Origin: Bacteroidales bacterium
GTDB taxonomy: Bacteria; Bacteroidota; Bacteroidia; Bacteroidales; Muribaculaceae
Reading direction: 5' to 3'
Length of the DNA: 23,007 nucleotides
NCBI GenBank assembly: GCA_004557565.1
Contig: SFGS01000043.1
Coordinates: 1-23,007, forward strand
Position 1 is the stretch's first letter. Each line of letters starts with the position of its first letter. Below the pieces are notes generated by a model. That model saw nothing but the letters and a program-made list of their open reading frames with translations. It had not been told where the DNA came from and did not search any database. The translations under genes were made by a program, and so were the position numbers. Positions 8,389 to 16,558 of the stretch are shown one piece after another.

Positions 8389-8439
8389 TTCTTAGTGAAA
8401 ATCGTAAAGCAGCCGTGTGTGATCACCAATAGCGAGGGC

Positions 8440-8521
8440 ACACGCCTTTGGCATGTTGGTGGTGCGCTGATATATCGGTGATTGCGTAAGAAACATGCCC
8501 AAGGCATATCCCTACGTTTTG
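8440..8521. repeat. Short repeat C, copy 2, within an inverted repeat in the tatA-tatC spacer
   Basis: GCCTTTGGCATGTT (beginning near 8442) is mirrored by AACATGCCCAAGGC (ending near 8506) at 13 of 14 positions. ATCACCAATA and TATCGGTGAT add a second imperfect pair. The right half, 8482-8521, matches 4029-4068 at 33 of 40 positions. The spacer carries no gene. It would be transcribed with tatAC and fold into an RNA hairpin between the two reading frames. Confidence 0.55.
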
Positions 8522-8604
8522 TTCGTTAGCCTGTTCCGAATAGAGTTTTTTAGGCACACTTCTCCTGCACGCAGTGGTATTTTGCGTGGCAGGGGAATGG
8601 GTGT

Positions 8605-8835
8605 TTACTTGTCTGCTGGATTTGATGCGGATTTGCCTTTGGTGTCATCGTCGGAAGCCTTTTTGATTTCGTCTTCCACTTCATTCAAGCCTTGCTTGAA
8701 ACTTTTCACGCCTTTGCCAACGCCCTTCATCAGTTCGGGAATTTTCTTGCCTCCGAAAAGAAGCAGAATCACGAGAACGATAACAATAATTTCGCCAGTG
8801 CCGAGATTGAACAGCAACAGTATAGAATCTAACAT
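8605..8835 (-). CDS. tatA: Sec-independent protein translocase TatA/TatE
   Basis: A 76-residue protein with the classic TatA layout: a single N-terminal membrane helix (GTGEIIVIVLVILLLFGG), the hinge and amphipathic motif FGGKKIPELMKGVGKGVKSFK, then a short acidic and polar tail. TatA multimers form the translocation pore with TatC. It opens the leftward tatA-tatC unit, with a TATCTTTG box 31 bp upstream of the start. Confidence 0.95.
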   Translation of the reverse strand: MLDSILLLFNLGTGEIIVIVLVILLLFGGKKIPELMKGVGKGVKSFKQGLNEVEDEIKKASDDDTKGKSASNPADK

Positions 8836-8865
8836 AGTTTTTGCAAATTATTAAAAAATAATAGA

Positions 8866-8873
8866 CAAAGATA
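8866..8873 (-). promoter_or_regulatory. -7 box of tatA (TATCTTTG on the minus strand)
   Basis: CAAAGATA on the plus strand reads TATCTTTG leftward, matching TAnnTTTG, 31 bp before the tatA ATG. The same octamer precedes the exchanger, fabD and the PD-(D/E)XK gene in this window, which supports it. Confidence 0.5.
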
Positions 8874-8898
8874 ATATTTTTTTCGCCAATACGAAAGA

Positions 8899-8922
8899 CC
8901 CACCCCCAATTTCGGAGGTGGG
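8899..8922 (-). terminator. Hairpin terminator of the 448-residue membrane protein gene
   Basis: CCCACCCCC (8899-8907) and GGAGGTGGG (8914-8922) form a 9-bp GC-rich stem with one mismatch and a six-base loop. It is located 57 bp after the leftward stop at 8980 and before the tatA promoter. The T-tract after it on the minus strand is poor, so efficiency is uncertain. Confidence 0.6.
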
Positions 8923-8979
8923 AGACACTTGATATGTGATTTTCGCTTTAATCCAAATTGGTCGTTAGGGCTTGTGGTA

Positions 8980-10326
8980 TTAATGAGCTCCCCATGAATT
9001 TCTGTTCAAGGCTTGTCCGTCGCTCTCAAGGTCGCGCGATTCGGTTCTTGACGAATGTTCTTTGCGTGTATATTCGTAGCGCATGTGGCACTTCGTGCAG
9101 TAATAAGCCTCTCCCCACGTGGTGGTGCTTCCGTGATTTCGTTCTTCTGTGTTTTTGTAAATGGCTTTGCGGGTGGTGCTAACCGTTACGCCATCTTGTA
9201 TGGTGGATTCCACAACCTCTGCCACCTGCCTTTTGCTTCGTTTCCAACCTCCATACCAAGTGTAGGTTCTCTTTGGCGTGCCAGCCATTTGCCGCAGGCA
9301 ATCCACACCACCACAATATTTGCATCGGCTACTCTCAACGTCGCTCTTGACCATTATTATCGAACAAATGGTGTAGAGGAAGAATATATGGTTGAAGAAT
9401 GAGGTGACGGCGTATGAACTGAGCAGATACATCGCCGCTATCAACGTAATCCACGAAACGAACATAATCATCCAATTTTTGCCCGGCAGTCGGTAAATCA
9501 CTTTATGCACAATTATTGGGAGATATATGAGGACGATGATGAGAATGATGGCTTCTACCACGCCAGCCACACCACGCGCCGACCAAGTTTTGAAGTGGCC
9601 ACTGTCGGTGAAGCCGTTGCGCAACTTGTAGAAACCCACAGGGCGGCTGCCAACCACGCCTTCCACGGTGTCGTCGGGTTTGTAGCGCGCTTCATTCATT
9701 TCTTCTTGATCAATCACCACTTTAGGTGCTTGGGCGGTGTCGCTCAATTCCCAGCGTCCGCGTGCATTGTATCTTGTGAAGCCTATGCGCTTCCATGTGA
9801 CTTGCTCAAACGCCATGCGGCTGCCGTCGCTCAGCACCACCCAAAAGTTGTATTTGCTCGTGGCTTTCTCGCCGCCTTGCTCATAACTCACATGATTGGA
9901 GGGCTTGAGCCCCGTAATCTCAAGTTCTTGTGGTGCAGAATCCATTTTTACCGCTGTGGCGCCAATCAGAGCCTCTGGCAACTTGCCCATGCAGATGGTG
10001 CTGTCGGGCAGCATCACCACGAAATTGAATGTAGGCAGATAGTCGTCGCTGCGCACTATCGGCACAAGATACTTCTGGTAGCGAGCCAGCAGTTTCACCT
10101 TGTCGCCCTTCTTGAGTTTCACCACATCGTGTGTGCCCTTCACCGTCATTTCGGTGGGCATACACACCGTAATTTCACGAGCACTGTCGATTGCCGCCTG
10201 TTCGCTAATGGCAGAATAGTCGATATAGTTCCACAGTCGGTCCGAACCGAGAAATGCATTACCGGTAAAGAGCACAGCCACTGCACCAATAATGAAAAAA
10301 ATCACTCTGAACACTTGAGTTATCAT
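8980..10326 (-). CDS. Unrecognised membrane protein with C-terminal Cys-pair (zinc-ribbon-like) domain
   Basis: I do not recognise this 448-residue protein. Hydrophobic segments lie at about 5-24, 255-275, 286-304 and 309-327. Between the first two is a roughly 230-residue, probably extracytoplasmic region with an SH3-like patch (KLKKGDKVKLLARYQKYLVP, 70-89). After the last helix comes a soluble tail with CKYC (335-338), a further Cys343, then CTKC (410-413), which looks like a split zinc ribbon. The tail end is Ser/Arg-rich. It is leftward, downstream of the PD-(D/E)XK gene with a 77-bp gap, and has a hairpin beyond its stop. The gap holds only a short palindrome (TGAATCAATTCA), so cotranscription is possible. 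No enzymatic motif is visible. Confidence 0.65.
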   Translation of the reverse strand: MITQVFRVIFFIIGAVAVLFTGNAFLGSDRLWNYIDYSAISEQAAIDSAREITVCMPTEMTVKGTHDVVKLKKGDKVKLLARYQKYLVPIVRSDDYLPTFNFVVMLPDSTICMGKLPEALIGATAVKMDSAPQELEITGLKPSNHVSYEQGGEKATSKYNFWVVLSDGSRMAFEQVTWKRIGFTRYNARGRWELSDTAQAPKVVIDQEEMNEARYKPDDTVEGVVGSRPVGFYKLRNGFTDSGHFKTWSARGVAGVVEAIILIIVLIYLPIIVHKVIYRLPGKNWMIMFVSWITLIAAMYLLSSYAVTSFFNHIFFLYTICSIIMVKSDVESSRCKYCGGVDCLRQMAGTPKRTYTWYGGWKRSKRQVAEVVESTIQDGVTVSTTRKAIYKNTEERNHGSTTTWGEAYYCTKCHMRYEYTRKEHSSRTESRDLESDGQALNRNSWGAH

Positions 10327-10403
10327 TTGTCGTCAGGTTAGTAAGTTATCAGTAGGTTAAAATTATATGGTTTTTCTGAATCAATTCAGCAGGGAAGGTG
10401 TTT

Positions 10404-11969
10404 TTACGCTTCCTTTACTATTATCCAATCGCCCAATGTGCGCTTTTCGCTGTCGTAATTCACGCCAATCTTGAAAAGTCGTCTGCCGTCGGCTGAATAT
10501 GGCACGAGATAGCCTTTTTCTTCAATTTGATTAATAGCCGCCTGTGCCGAGCCATCGTATTTCAGTTCCATAACGAAAACTGCGTCGGGCAAGTAAATCA
10601 CCACATCGGCTCTGCCAATGGCGCTTGCTTCTTCCACTCTCACATGTGCGCCCAGCAAACTGAAAATTAAATAGAACACAGTCTGTACATCACGCTCCGA
10701 TTTGTTGGAAAGGCGGTTGCTGATGCTTGCCAAATAGGCACGCATACGCTCAAGAGCCGCATCCACATCGTAGTCGCACAGGCAGTCGAGGAAGTCGCCG
10801 AGGAAAGAACTATTGTCAATCATAATGGGCGAAAGGTAGTTGGGGGCAAGGCTGCGCAGCATACCTATGCGCACTTCACGGTTGGGATAGTCGAGAATGT
10901 AACGCCCCGTAATGGGGTTGTAGTTCTTAATCGTGAGATAGCCGCTCTGGTAAAGCAGTGGCAGAGCATTGGTCATCTGTTCGGGCGACACATCAAAATC
11001 GTCGATGGTAGTGCTCTTGCGCTCGATGTCGCGAATGCCAACACGGAATTTCTTCATCACGTTGATTATATATGAAGGAGTGCCGGAGCCGAACCAATAG
11101 TTGCCAAGTTCTTTGTTTGCCATTGCAATTATGAGGCTGAACGGATTGAAAATGTCTTCGGATTGGTTGCTGAAGTGGTAACCGTCGTAATAGTCCTTCA
11201 GTTTTACGAGCATCTCGTCATAACTCACGCCAATTGCCTCGGCAAACAACTCTACATCACGCCGCATTTGGGTGGTCAGTTCTGAATAACTGATACCGCA
11301 GATTGCGGAGTATTGGTCTGTCATCGAGATATTGTAAAGATTGTTGAGTTCGCTAAATATGCTCAGTTGGGAAAATTTGGTGATGCCAGTGATAAACACA
11401 AACTCCAAATATGGGTCGAGCATTTTCAGCGGACTGTAGAAATTCTGTATGATGCGGCGAAGATTGCGCAAATTGTCATCATCGTGCACTACATCGAGCA
11501 ATGGCGCATCGTATTCGTCAATAATGATGACCACTTTTTGCCCGGTCTGCTCAAATGCCCGGCGCACGATATTTGTTAAGCGTATATTCGCTTCTGCTTT
11601 ATCGTCGTTTTGCCCGTATTTCTCTTCGTATGGAAGAAGTTGATGGTTAAGATATTCGTTCAGACTATCCTTGTCGAAGTGTTTTGCTCCACTCATATCG
11701 AAGTGAAGAACAGGATGTTTGGTCCACTCCTTTTCATATTCACTCAGCGCAAGTCCGTCGAACAATTCCTTGCGCCCTTCATAATAAGCATGTAGTGTGG
11801 AAGCAAAAAGTGACTTTCCAAACCGACGTGGACGGCTCAGAAACACGAATTTCAACCCCTTCTTTCTGAAATCGGCAATATATTTAGTCTTGTCTACATA
11901 AATATAATTGCCTTCAATAATGTTAGAAAAGGTCTGTATTCCGATAGGGTATCTTCTTATATCTTCCAT
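10404..11969 (-). CDS. AAA-ATPase-like / PD-(D/E)XK nuclease family protein
   Basis: The product has 521 residues with the two-part layout of the Bacteroidota AAA-ATPase_like plus PDDEXK_9 (DUF1703) proteins. The N-terminal opening YPIGIQTFSNIIEGNYIYVD is typical. SRPRRFGKS at 45-53 is a degenerate Walker A and VVIIIDEYD at 146-154 is Walker B. The C-terminal nuclease-like core has GRAD (Asp455) followed by MELK (Glu468, Lys470), the D...ExK pattern, then Gln481. The key residues therefore look intact. Such proteins occur in many paralogues per gut Bacteroidales genome and their function is not established; roles in mobile-element biology or defence have been suggested only by analogy. No toxin-antitoxin or restriction partner is adjacent. 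A TATCTTTG box lies 43 bp upstream. Confidence 0.88.
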   Translation of the reverse strand: MEDIRRYPIGIQTFSNIIEGNYIYVDKTKYIADFRKKGLKFVFLSRPRRFGKSLFASTLHAYYEGRKELFDGLALSEYEKEWTKHPVLHFDMSGAKHFDKDSLNEYLNHQLLPYEEKYGQNDDKAEANIRLTNIVRRAFEQTGQKVVIIIDEYDAPLLDVVHDDDNLRNLRRIIQNFYSPLKMLDPYLEFVFITGITKFSQLSIFSELNNLYNISMTDQYSAICGISYSELTTQMRRDVELFAEAIGVSYDEMLVKLKDYYDGYHFSNQSEDIFNPFSLIIAMANKELGNYWFGSGTPSYIINVMKKFRVGIRDIERKSTTIDDFDVSPEQMTNALPLLYQSGYLTIKNYNPITGRYILDYPNREVRIGMLRSLAPNYLSPIMIDNSSFLGDFLDCLCDYDVDAALERMRAYLASISNRLSNKSERDVQTVFYLIFSLLGAHVRVEEASAIGRADVVIYLPDAVFVMELKYDGSAQAAINQIEEKGYLVPYSADGRRLFKIGVNYDSEKRTLGDWIIVKEA

Positions 11970-12012
11970 AGGTAAATGCGTTTTGTACCAATACCATTAC
12001 TTCACATAGTTA

Positions 12013-12020
12013 CAAAGATA
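12013..12020 (-). promoter_or_regulatory. -7 box of the PD-(D/E)XK gene (TATCTTTG on the minus strand)
   Basis: CAAAGATA on the plus strand reads TATCTTTG leftward, 43 bp before the start of the AAA/PD-(D/E)XK gene. Confidence 0.45.
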
Positions 12021-12247
12021 ATTATAAAATTTGACAAATCACCCTCTTTCACTACACTTTATTAAATTGTTTTCTCATATCAGAACATTTTAAAACAAGC
12101 ATTAAACATCCTTCTGTAATTCCGAATTACTACAAGAATCGGGGGTTAAACAATCCATTTACGCTCACTATTGTTAAGCGATGGTGAATAGTGGGGAAAG
12201 TTTTGAAAATTTATAGAGAATTATGGGTGGGGTTGAAAAGTTTTTAT

Positions 12248-12255
12248 TATCTTTG
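12248..12255 (+). promoter_or_regulatory. -7 box of fabD (TATCTTTG)
   Basis: TATCTTTG matches TAnnTTTG and lies 43 bp before the fabD ATG. The following CC is shared with the box in front of the exchanger gene at 13710. No well-spaced -33 element is evident. Confidence 0.5.
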
Positions 12256-12298
12256 CCCAAAATATAGAAAAATTTCTTTAATTTAAACATAGACGAAT

Positions 12299-13177
12299 AT
12301 GAAAGCATTTGTATTTCCTGGTCAAGGTGCGCAATTCGTAGGTATGGGTAAAGACCTTTACGAAAACAACGCAGAAGCCAAAGAAATGTTTGAAAAAGCA
12401 AATGAGGTGCTCGGTTTCCGCATCACCGACCTCATGTTTGAAGGCACAGAGGAAGACCTCAAGCAAACTAAGGTTACTCAACCTGCTGTATTCCTGCACT
12501 CTGTAATTCTCGCAAAAACCCTTGGTGAAGAATTCAAGCCTGATATGGTGGCTGGCCACTCTTTGGGCGAATTTTCTGCACTCGTGGCTGCTGGCTGCCT
12601 CCCATTCGAGCAAGGTTTGAAACTCGTGGAAGCTCGTGCGCTCGCTATGCAGAAGGCTTGCGAAGCCACTCCTTCAACTATGGCTGCCATCATCGGTTTG
12701 CCTGATGAAAAAGTGGAAGAAATCTGTGCAACCATCGACGGCGTTTGCATTCCTGCAAACTACAACTGCCCTGGTCAGGTGGTGATTTCTGGCACTTTTG
12801 AAGCTATAGAAGCCGCTTGCGTGAAATTCAAAGAAGCTGGTGCAAAGCGCGCACTTCCTTTGAAGGTGGGTGGTGCTTTCCACTCTCCACTCATGGAACC
12901 TGCTCGTGAAGAATTGGCAAAGGCTATTGAAGAAGCCAATTTCTCTGCTCCTGTGTGCCCAATCTACCAAGACGTGGATGCTAAGCCTCACACCGATCCT
13001 GAAGAAATCAAGGCTAACCTTGTGAAGCAGCTCACCGCTCCTGTTCGTTGGAGCCAAATCATGGCAGCAATGAAGGCCGATGGTATGACCGAAGCTGTAG
13101 AAGTAGGCCCAGGCAAGGTGCTCCAAGGTCTTATCGGCCGCACTTACCGCGACGTGACTGTTTCAGGTCGCCAGTAA
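12299..13177 (+). CDS. fabD: Malonyl-CoA:acyl carrier protein transacylase FabD
   Basis: The 292-residue product is full length for FabD, which loads malonyl groups from CoA onto ACP for fatty acid synthesis in the cytoplasm. The opening FPGQGAQFVGMGKDLY, the nucleophile elbow GHSLGEF with Ser88, Arg113 in EARALAMQ, and the catalytic His195 in GGAFHSPLM are all present. The C-terminal VEVGPGKVLQGLIGR also fits. No other fab genes are adjacent, so it is a single-gene unit with its own -7 box and a strong terminator at 13212-13247. Confidence 0.97.
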   Translation: MKAFVFPGQGAQFVGMGKDLYENNAEAKEMFEKANEVLGFRITDLMFEGTEEDLKQTKVTQPAVFLHSVILAKTLGEEFKPDMVAGHSLGEFSALVAAGCLPFEQGLKLVEARALAMQKACEATPSTMAAIIGLPDEKVEEICATIDGVCIPANYNCPGQVVISGTFEAIEAACVKFKEAGAKRALPLKVGGAFHSPLMEPAREELAKAIEEANFSAPVCPIYQDVDAKPHTDPEEIKANLVKQLTAPVRWSQIMAAMKADGMTEAVEVGPGKVLQGLIGRTYRDVTVSGRQ

Positions 13178-13211
13178 TCCACATAGAGATTATTATATAA
13201 CATTCCATATT

Positions 13212-13247
13212 AGCACTGCTTTCTCACCAAAGCAGTGCTTTTGTTTT
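13212..13247 (+). terminator. Intrinsic terminator of fabD
   Basis: AGCACTGCTTT (13212-13222) pairs perfectly with AAAGCAGTGCT (13229-13239) over a six-base loop and is followed by TTTGTTTT. It starts 35 bp after the fabD stop. Repeat copy A3 begins 37 bp further on. Confidence 0.92.
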
Positions 13248-13284
13248 GCCCTAGTTCGTAATTGAATGGTGGTGGGGGATAGTT

Positions 13285-13660
13285 GGTTCAGTGGAAAAAT
13301 ACTGTGGGACTGAAACAAAAACATAAAAAAAACAGCCTTTTGGCGATGCCAGTGCTTCGCACCTGTCGTTAGTGCTGTGGCATGGCTGATTTCAAGCCGA
13401 GGCTTGAATCAGCCACACCACAGCACCAACGCCGCCCTCCCCAGCGAGGTCGGTGGTATCGCCAAAAGGATAAAAACCGCTCGCCTTCGGCGAAAAACCA
13501 ATCTTCAGAAATCAGACTATCCGAAAACGCGAACAAAAAGAGAGCCAAATGCGAAGCATTCCACGTTCCCCAAGGCTGTTTTTTATGTTCTTGTTTTTGA
13601 TTCCATTGACGATTCGGCAACAAAGCATAATCTATCCCCACAAATTTTCCACAGAACTGG
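13285..13660 (-). repeat. Family A interspersed repeat, copy A3 (inverted, internally deleted)
   Basis: In reverse orientation relative to A2, it starts with the mirror of the right end (GGTTCAGTGGAAAAATACTG). A complete module 3 follows, with inner arms GTTAGTGCTGTGG/CCACAGCACCAAC, then the mirrored left arm. All of module 2 and the distal part of module 1 are absent, replaced by about 50 bp of unrelated sequence. The left terminal repeat is decayed (TTTTCCACAGAACTGG). The inner stem differs from A2 on both arms yet stays nearly fully paired. It lies between the fabD terminator and the exchanger promoter. Confidence 0.9.
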
Positions 13661-13709
13661 AGAATTGCTTTTTTTGGAGGCGAATGGGCTTGAATAGCGC
13701 AAAATTGAG

Positions 13710-13717
13710 TATCTTTG
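13710..13717 (+). promoter_or_regulatory. -7 box of the cation exchanger gene (TATCTTTG)
   Basis: TATCTTTG lies 31 bp before the ATG, with a TTG at 13690-13692 (17-bp spacer) as a possible -33 element. It begins 50 bp after the end of repeat A3. Confidence 0.5.
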
Positions 13718-13748
13718 CCATGATTATAACTTAACACATACAAGACTA

Positions 13749-14723
13749 ATGGATTATTTACTGCTCGTAGTGGGTTTGGCTCTCCTTCTTTTGGGGGCAA
13801 ATTATTTAGTGGACTCATCTGTAGCCATTGCCAAACGCGCTAAAATATCAAATTTCATTATCGGACTCACCATTGTGGGAATTGGCACCGGTGCCCCCGA
13901 ACTGTTTGTGTCGATACAGTCGGCACTCACTGGGCATGGTGATATAGCCATGGGTAACGTGGTGGGCAGCAATATCACCAATTTGCTCCTGATTCTCGGT
14001 GTGACTGCCGTGATTTGTCCGTTTGCCATAGAAAAGCAAACCCATCGTTCCGACATACCTTTCGGCATATTCGCCGCTGTGCTTCTTACCATGTTTGTGA
14101 ACGACAGTTGGAATCCCGGCATTGATGAAAACATACTCTCACGCCTTGATGGTGGCGTGCTGCTCATCATCTTCATTTCCTACTTCATCTATACTTTGTT
14201 TATCAAGGCGAAGAATCCGCAAGAGGCTAAGGAGGAAATGGATCAAGATGCCACTTCATCGCTCGAAGGCAAAAAACCAGCCCTGCTTTGGGCCATTGCA
14301 GCGGTGTCACTTGGCGCATTGCTTTGTGGCGGTCAACTTTTTCTCGATTCTGCCATCAATCTTGCCAGAGCATGGGGCATGAGTGAGGCGGTGATTTCAA
14401 TCACTATTGTGGCTGTAGGCACCTCGCTGCCAGAGCTCATCACATCGGTGTTGGCTGCTTGCAAAAACAATCCGCAACTGGCTTTAGGCAATATTTTAGG
14501 TAGCAATGTGTTCAACATTCTCATGATTCTCGGTCTCACCTCATCTATCACGCCTATCCATGTGGAGGGAATCAACGCCATCGACTTTATGGTGATGATA
14601 GGCGCAACGGTCGCCACATTTATTGTGACCTACACGTTCAAAAAGAAAAAGTTTGACCGTGCCGAGGGTGTGATTTTCTTGCTGTGCTACATTGCCTACA
14701 CCATTTATTTGCTGATGAGATAA
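13749..14723 (+). CDS. CaCA-family calcium/sodium antiporter (YrbG-like)
   Basis: The 324-residue inner-membrane protein has the two inverted alpha repeats of the Ca2+:cation antiporter superfamily. Repeat one at about 43-85 contains GTGAPELFVS (Glu51) and GNVVGSNITNLLLILGV; repeat two at about 216-265 contains GTSLPELITS and GNILGSNVFNILMILGL. A charged cytosolic linker (around 155-175) separates the halves, and about ten membrane segments are expected. The family exchanges Ca2+ for Na+ or other cations; the true substrate here is not deducible. It is followed by bcp after 59 bp and may share a transcript with it. Confidence 0.93.
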   Translation: MDYLLLVVGLALLLLGANYLVDSSVAIAKRAKISNFIIGLTIVGIGTGAPELFVSIQSALTGHGDIAMGNVVGSNITNLLLILGVTAVICPFAIEKQTHRSDIPFGIFAAVLLTMFVNDSWNPGIDENILSRLDGGVLLIIFISYFIYTLFIKAKNPQEAKEEMDQDATSSLEGKKPALLWAIAAVSLGALLCGGQLFLDSAINLARAWGMSEAVISITIVAVGTSLPELITSVLAACKNNPQLALGNILGSNVFNILMILGLTSSITPIHVEGINAIDFMVMIGATVATFIVTYTFKKKKFDRAEGVIFLLCYIAYTIYLLMR

Positions 14724-14782
14724 AATAAACATCTCGGTTTTGCATTATATAGATATATACTAACATAAATAATTGAGCCATT

Positions 14783-15229
14783 ATGAATATAGGTGATAAA
14801 ATTCCTGAAGTGCTCGGCTTCGACGCTTCTGGCCGTGAAGTGAAAGCAAGTGATTTTGCAGGTAAAAAACTCGTGATTTATTTCTATCCAAAGGACAACA
14901 CTCCTGGTTGCACCGCTGAGGCTTGCAGCATCAGTGCCGGATATGGCGCACTGCGCAAGGCGGGCTATGAAATTGTGGGTGTGAGCAAAGACAGTGCCGC
15001 ATCGCATCAGAAGTTTGCCGCAAAGCACGAACTGCCATTCATCCTCATTGCCGACACCGACTTGAAACTCAACGAGGCATTTGGCGTTTGGCGCGAGAAA
15101 AAGATGTGTGGCAGGGCTTATATGGGCACCGTCCGCACCACTTTTGTGACTGATGAGGAAGGTGTGATTACGCACATCATCACCAAGGTCAACACCAAAG
15201 ATGCCGCCAACCAGATTTTGGCATTATAA
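14783..15229 (+). CDS. bcp: Thioredoxin-dependent thiol peroxidase, Bcp/PrxQ family
   Basis: A 148-residue cytoplasmic peroxiredoxin. YPKDNTPGCTAEACSIS carries the peroxidatic Cys43 (TPGCT) and Cys48 five residues later, the typical spacing for 2-Cys atypical Bcp/PrxQ enzymes that reduce peroxides using thioredoxin. RTTFVTDEEGVITHI near the end is also family-typical. It is same-strand between the cation exchanger and the DUF5103 gene (22-bp gap downstream). Full length, with no oddities. Confidence 0.95.
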   Translation: MNIGDKIPEVLGFDASGREVKASDFAGKKLVIYFYPKDNTPGCTAEACSISAGYGALRKAGYEIVGVSKDSAASHQKFAAKHELPFILIADTDLKLNEAFGVWREKKMCGRAYMGTVRTTFVTDEEGVITHIITKVNTKDAANQILAL

Positions 15230-15251
15230 ACCACTTTAAAAACCACAGCCT

Positions 15252-16517
15252 ATGCTCATCCGCTTCTATTCCATAGCCGTTTGCCTTGTTTTGGCAATTT
15301 CCGCTTTTGCACAAAGAATGGACACCGATATACGCATCTTCAACAAGAACATTCATTCGCTGAAAATTGCGCCCGTCGATAAACCCTACGGAGTGCCCAT
15401 CATCGCTTTGGGCAGCGATGAGCAGTTGAATGTGAACTTCGACTTGATAGACTACGATGCGCACTATCTGCGCTACAGCATCACGCACTGCAATGCCGAC
15501 TGGCAACCGTCGCGACTGATTGACAGCGAATTTGTGAGCGGTTTCAATCAAGCCGACATCACCGACTTTGCACAAAGCGAAGGCACATTCACCCACTATT
15601 TCAACTATAATTTCACATTCCCGAACGATGATATGCAAATTCTGAAAAGTGGCAACTATCTGCTAAAGGTGAGCGAGCAGGACGACCCCGACAATGTGTT
15701 GTTTCAAACTCGCTTCAGCGTGTGTGAGCATACGGTGAACGTGGCTGTGGGAACCACCTCACGCACCGACATCGACTACAACGATGCGCATCAGCAGGTG
15801 AGTTTTGAGGTTACATACAAGCCTGGCACCATTCAGAATCCATATCAGGAGTTGAAGGCATTGGTGACACAAAATTCACGCACCGACAATGCCGTGATGG
15901 TGGAAAACCCCTTGATGGTGGGTGGCAACAAAGTGACCTACGACCACAATCCCACACTCATATTCAACGCCGGCAACGAATACCGCCGCATGGAAACCGT
16001 GAATGTGAATGCGCTGAACATGGGCGTGAGCCGAATCGAGTATTTCGAGCCATATTATCACGCCACCGTCAATCCCGACCAGCCTCGTGCCGCAACGCAG
16101 TATCTTTACGATCAAACGCAATTCGGGCGTTTCACCATCAGAAACGCTGAGGCGAACGACAGTCACACCCAAGCCGACTATATTATCACCCACTTCACCC
16201 TTGAACCTGACGATATGTTGCCAAAAGGTAAGATATATCTGCAAGGTGAGTTTACGCAAGGTTTGTCTCCATCAGCCACACAGTTGAGGTATGAGCCTGA
16301 AAGCGGCACCTACACTTGTGACATTATGCTCAAGCAGGGGCATTACAATTATCAGTATTTGTTTGTGCCCGATGGTGGAAAAGTGGGGCTTACCTCTTAC
16401 ATCGAGGGCGACAAATATCAAACCATCAACGAATATCTGGTGAAGATTTACAGTCACCCGATGGGTGAGCGATACGACCATTTTGTGGGCTATGGAGTGG
16501 CGTATTCCGGCAAATAA
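15252..16517 (+). CDS. DUF5103 (type IX secretion plug-like) exported protein
   Basis: The product has 421 residues. The signal peptide MLIRFYSIAVCLVLAISAFA is followed at once by the mature protein. The remainder is beta-rich and carries family blocks I recognise from DUF5103 proteins: MDTDIRIFNKNIHSLKI at the start, LRYSITHCNADWQPSRL, and QGHYNYQYLFVP near the end. DUF5103 corresponds to the plug protein seen on the periplasmic side of the type IX secretion translocon SprA/Sov in Flavobacterium. It is also found in Bacteroidales in which a working type IX system is not evident. No other secretion genes are in this window, so the role here is inferred from family only. Confidence 0.82.
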   Translation: MLIRFYSIAVCLVLAISAFAQRMDTDIRIFNKNIHSLKIAPVDKPYGVPIIALGSDEQLNVNFDLIDYDAHYLRYSITHCNADWQPSRLIDSEFVSGFNQADITDFAQSEGTFTHYFNYNFTFPNDDMQILKSGNYLLKVSEQDDPDNVLFQTRFSVCEHTVNVAVGTTSRTDIDYNDAHQQVSFEVTYKPGTIQNPYQELKALVTQNSRTDNAVMVENPLMVGGNKVTYDHNPTLIFNAGNEYRRMETVNVNALNMGVSRIEYFEPYYHATVNPDQPRAATQYLYDQTQFGRFTIRNAEANDSHTQADYIITHFTLEPDDMLPKGKIYLQGEFTQGLSPSATQLRYEPESGTYTCDIMLKQGHYNYQYLFVPDGGKVGLTSYIEGDKYQTINEYLVKIYSHPMGERYDHFVGYGVAYSGK

Positions 16518-16521
16518 TTCT

Positions 16522-16529
16522 TAAATTTG
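16522..16529 (+). promoter_or_regulatory. -7 box of the Nfn-like operon (TAAATTTG)
   Basis: TAAATTTG matches TAnnTTTG, lies just after the DUF5103 stop, and is 29 bp before the first subunit gene. It suggests a promoter independent of bcp and DUF5103. Confidence 0.45.
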
Positions 16530-16558
16530 TATTTCAATTTGAAATAGCATCATAAACT

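Larger units (their letters stand above)
11970..12298. other. Divergent intergenic region between the PD-(D/E)XK gene and fabD
   Basis: This 329-bp AT-rich gap holds the two opposing promoter boxes (12013-12020 leftward, 12248-12255 rightward) and a small inverted repeat, CACTATT (12166-12172) against AATAGTG (12187-12193). The inverted repeat could be an operator for fabD, but I have no further support. I see no RNA gene or reading frame. Confidence 0.5.

Noticed and set aside
9505..10341. 278-codon plus-strand frame opposite the 448-residue membrane protein
   Set aside because: It is antisense to a better-supported gene and is His/Ala-rich in the way antisense frames of GC-biased codons usually are.
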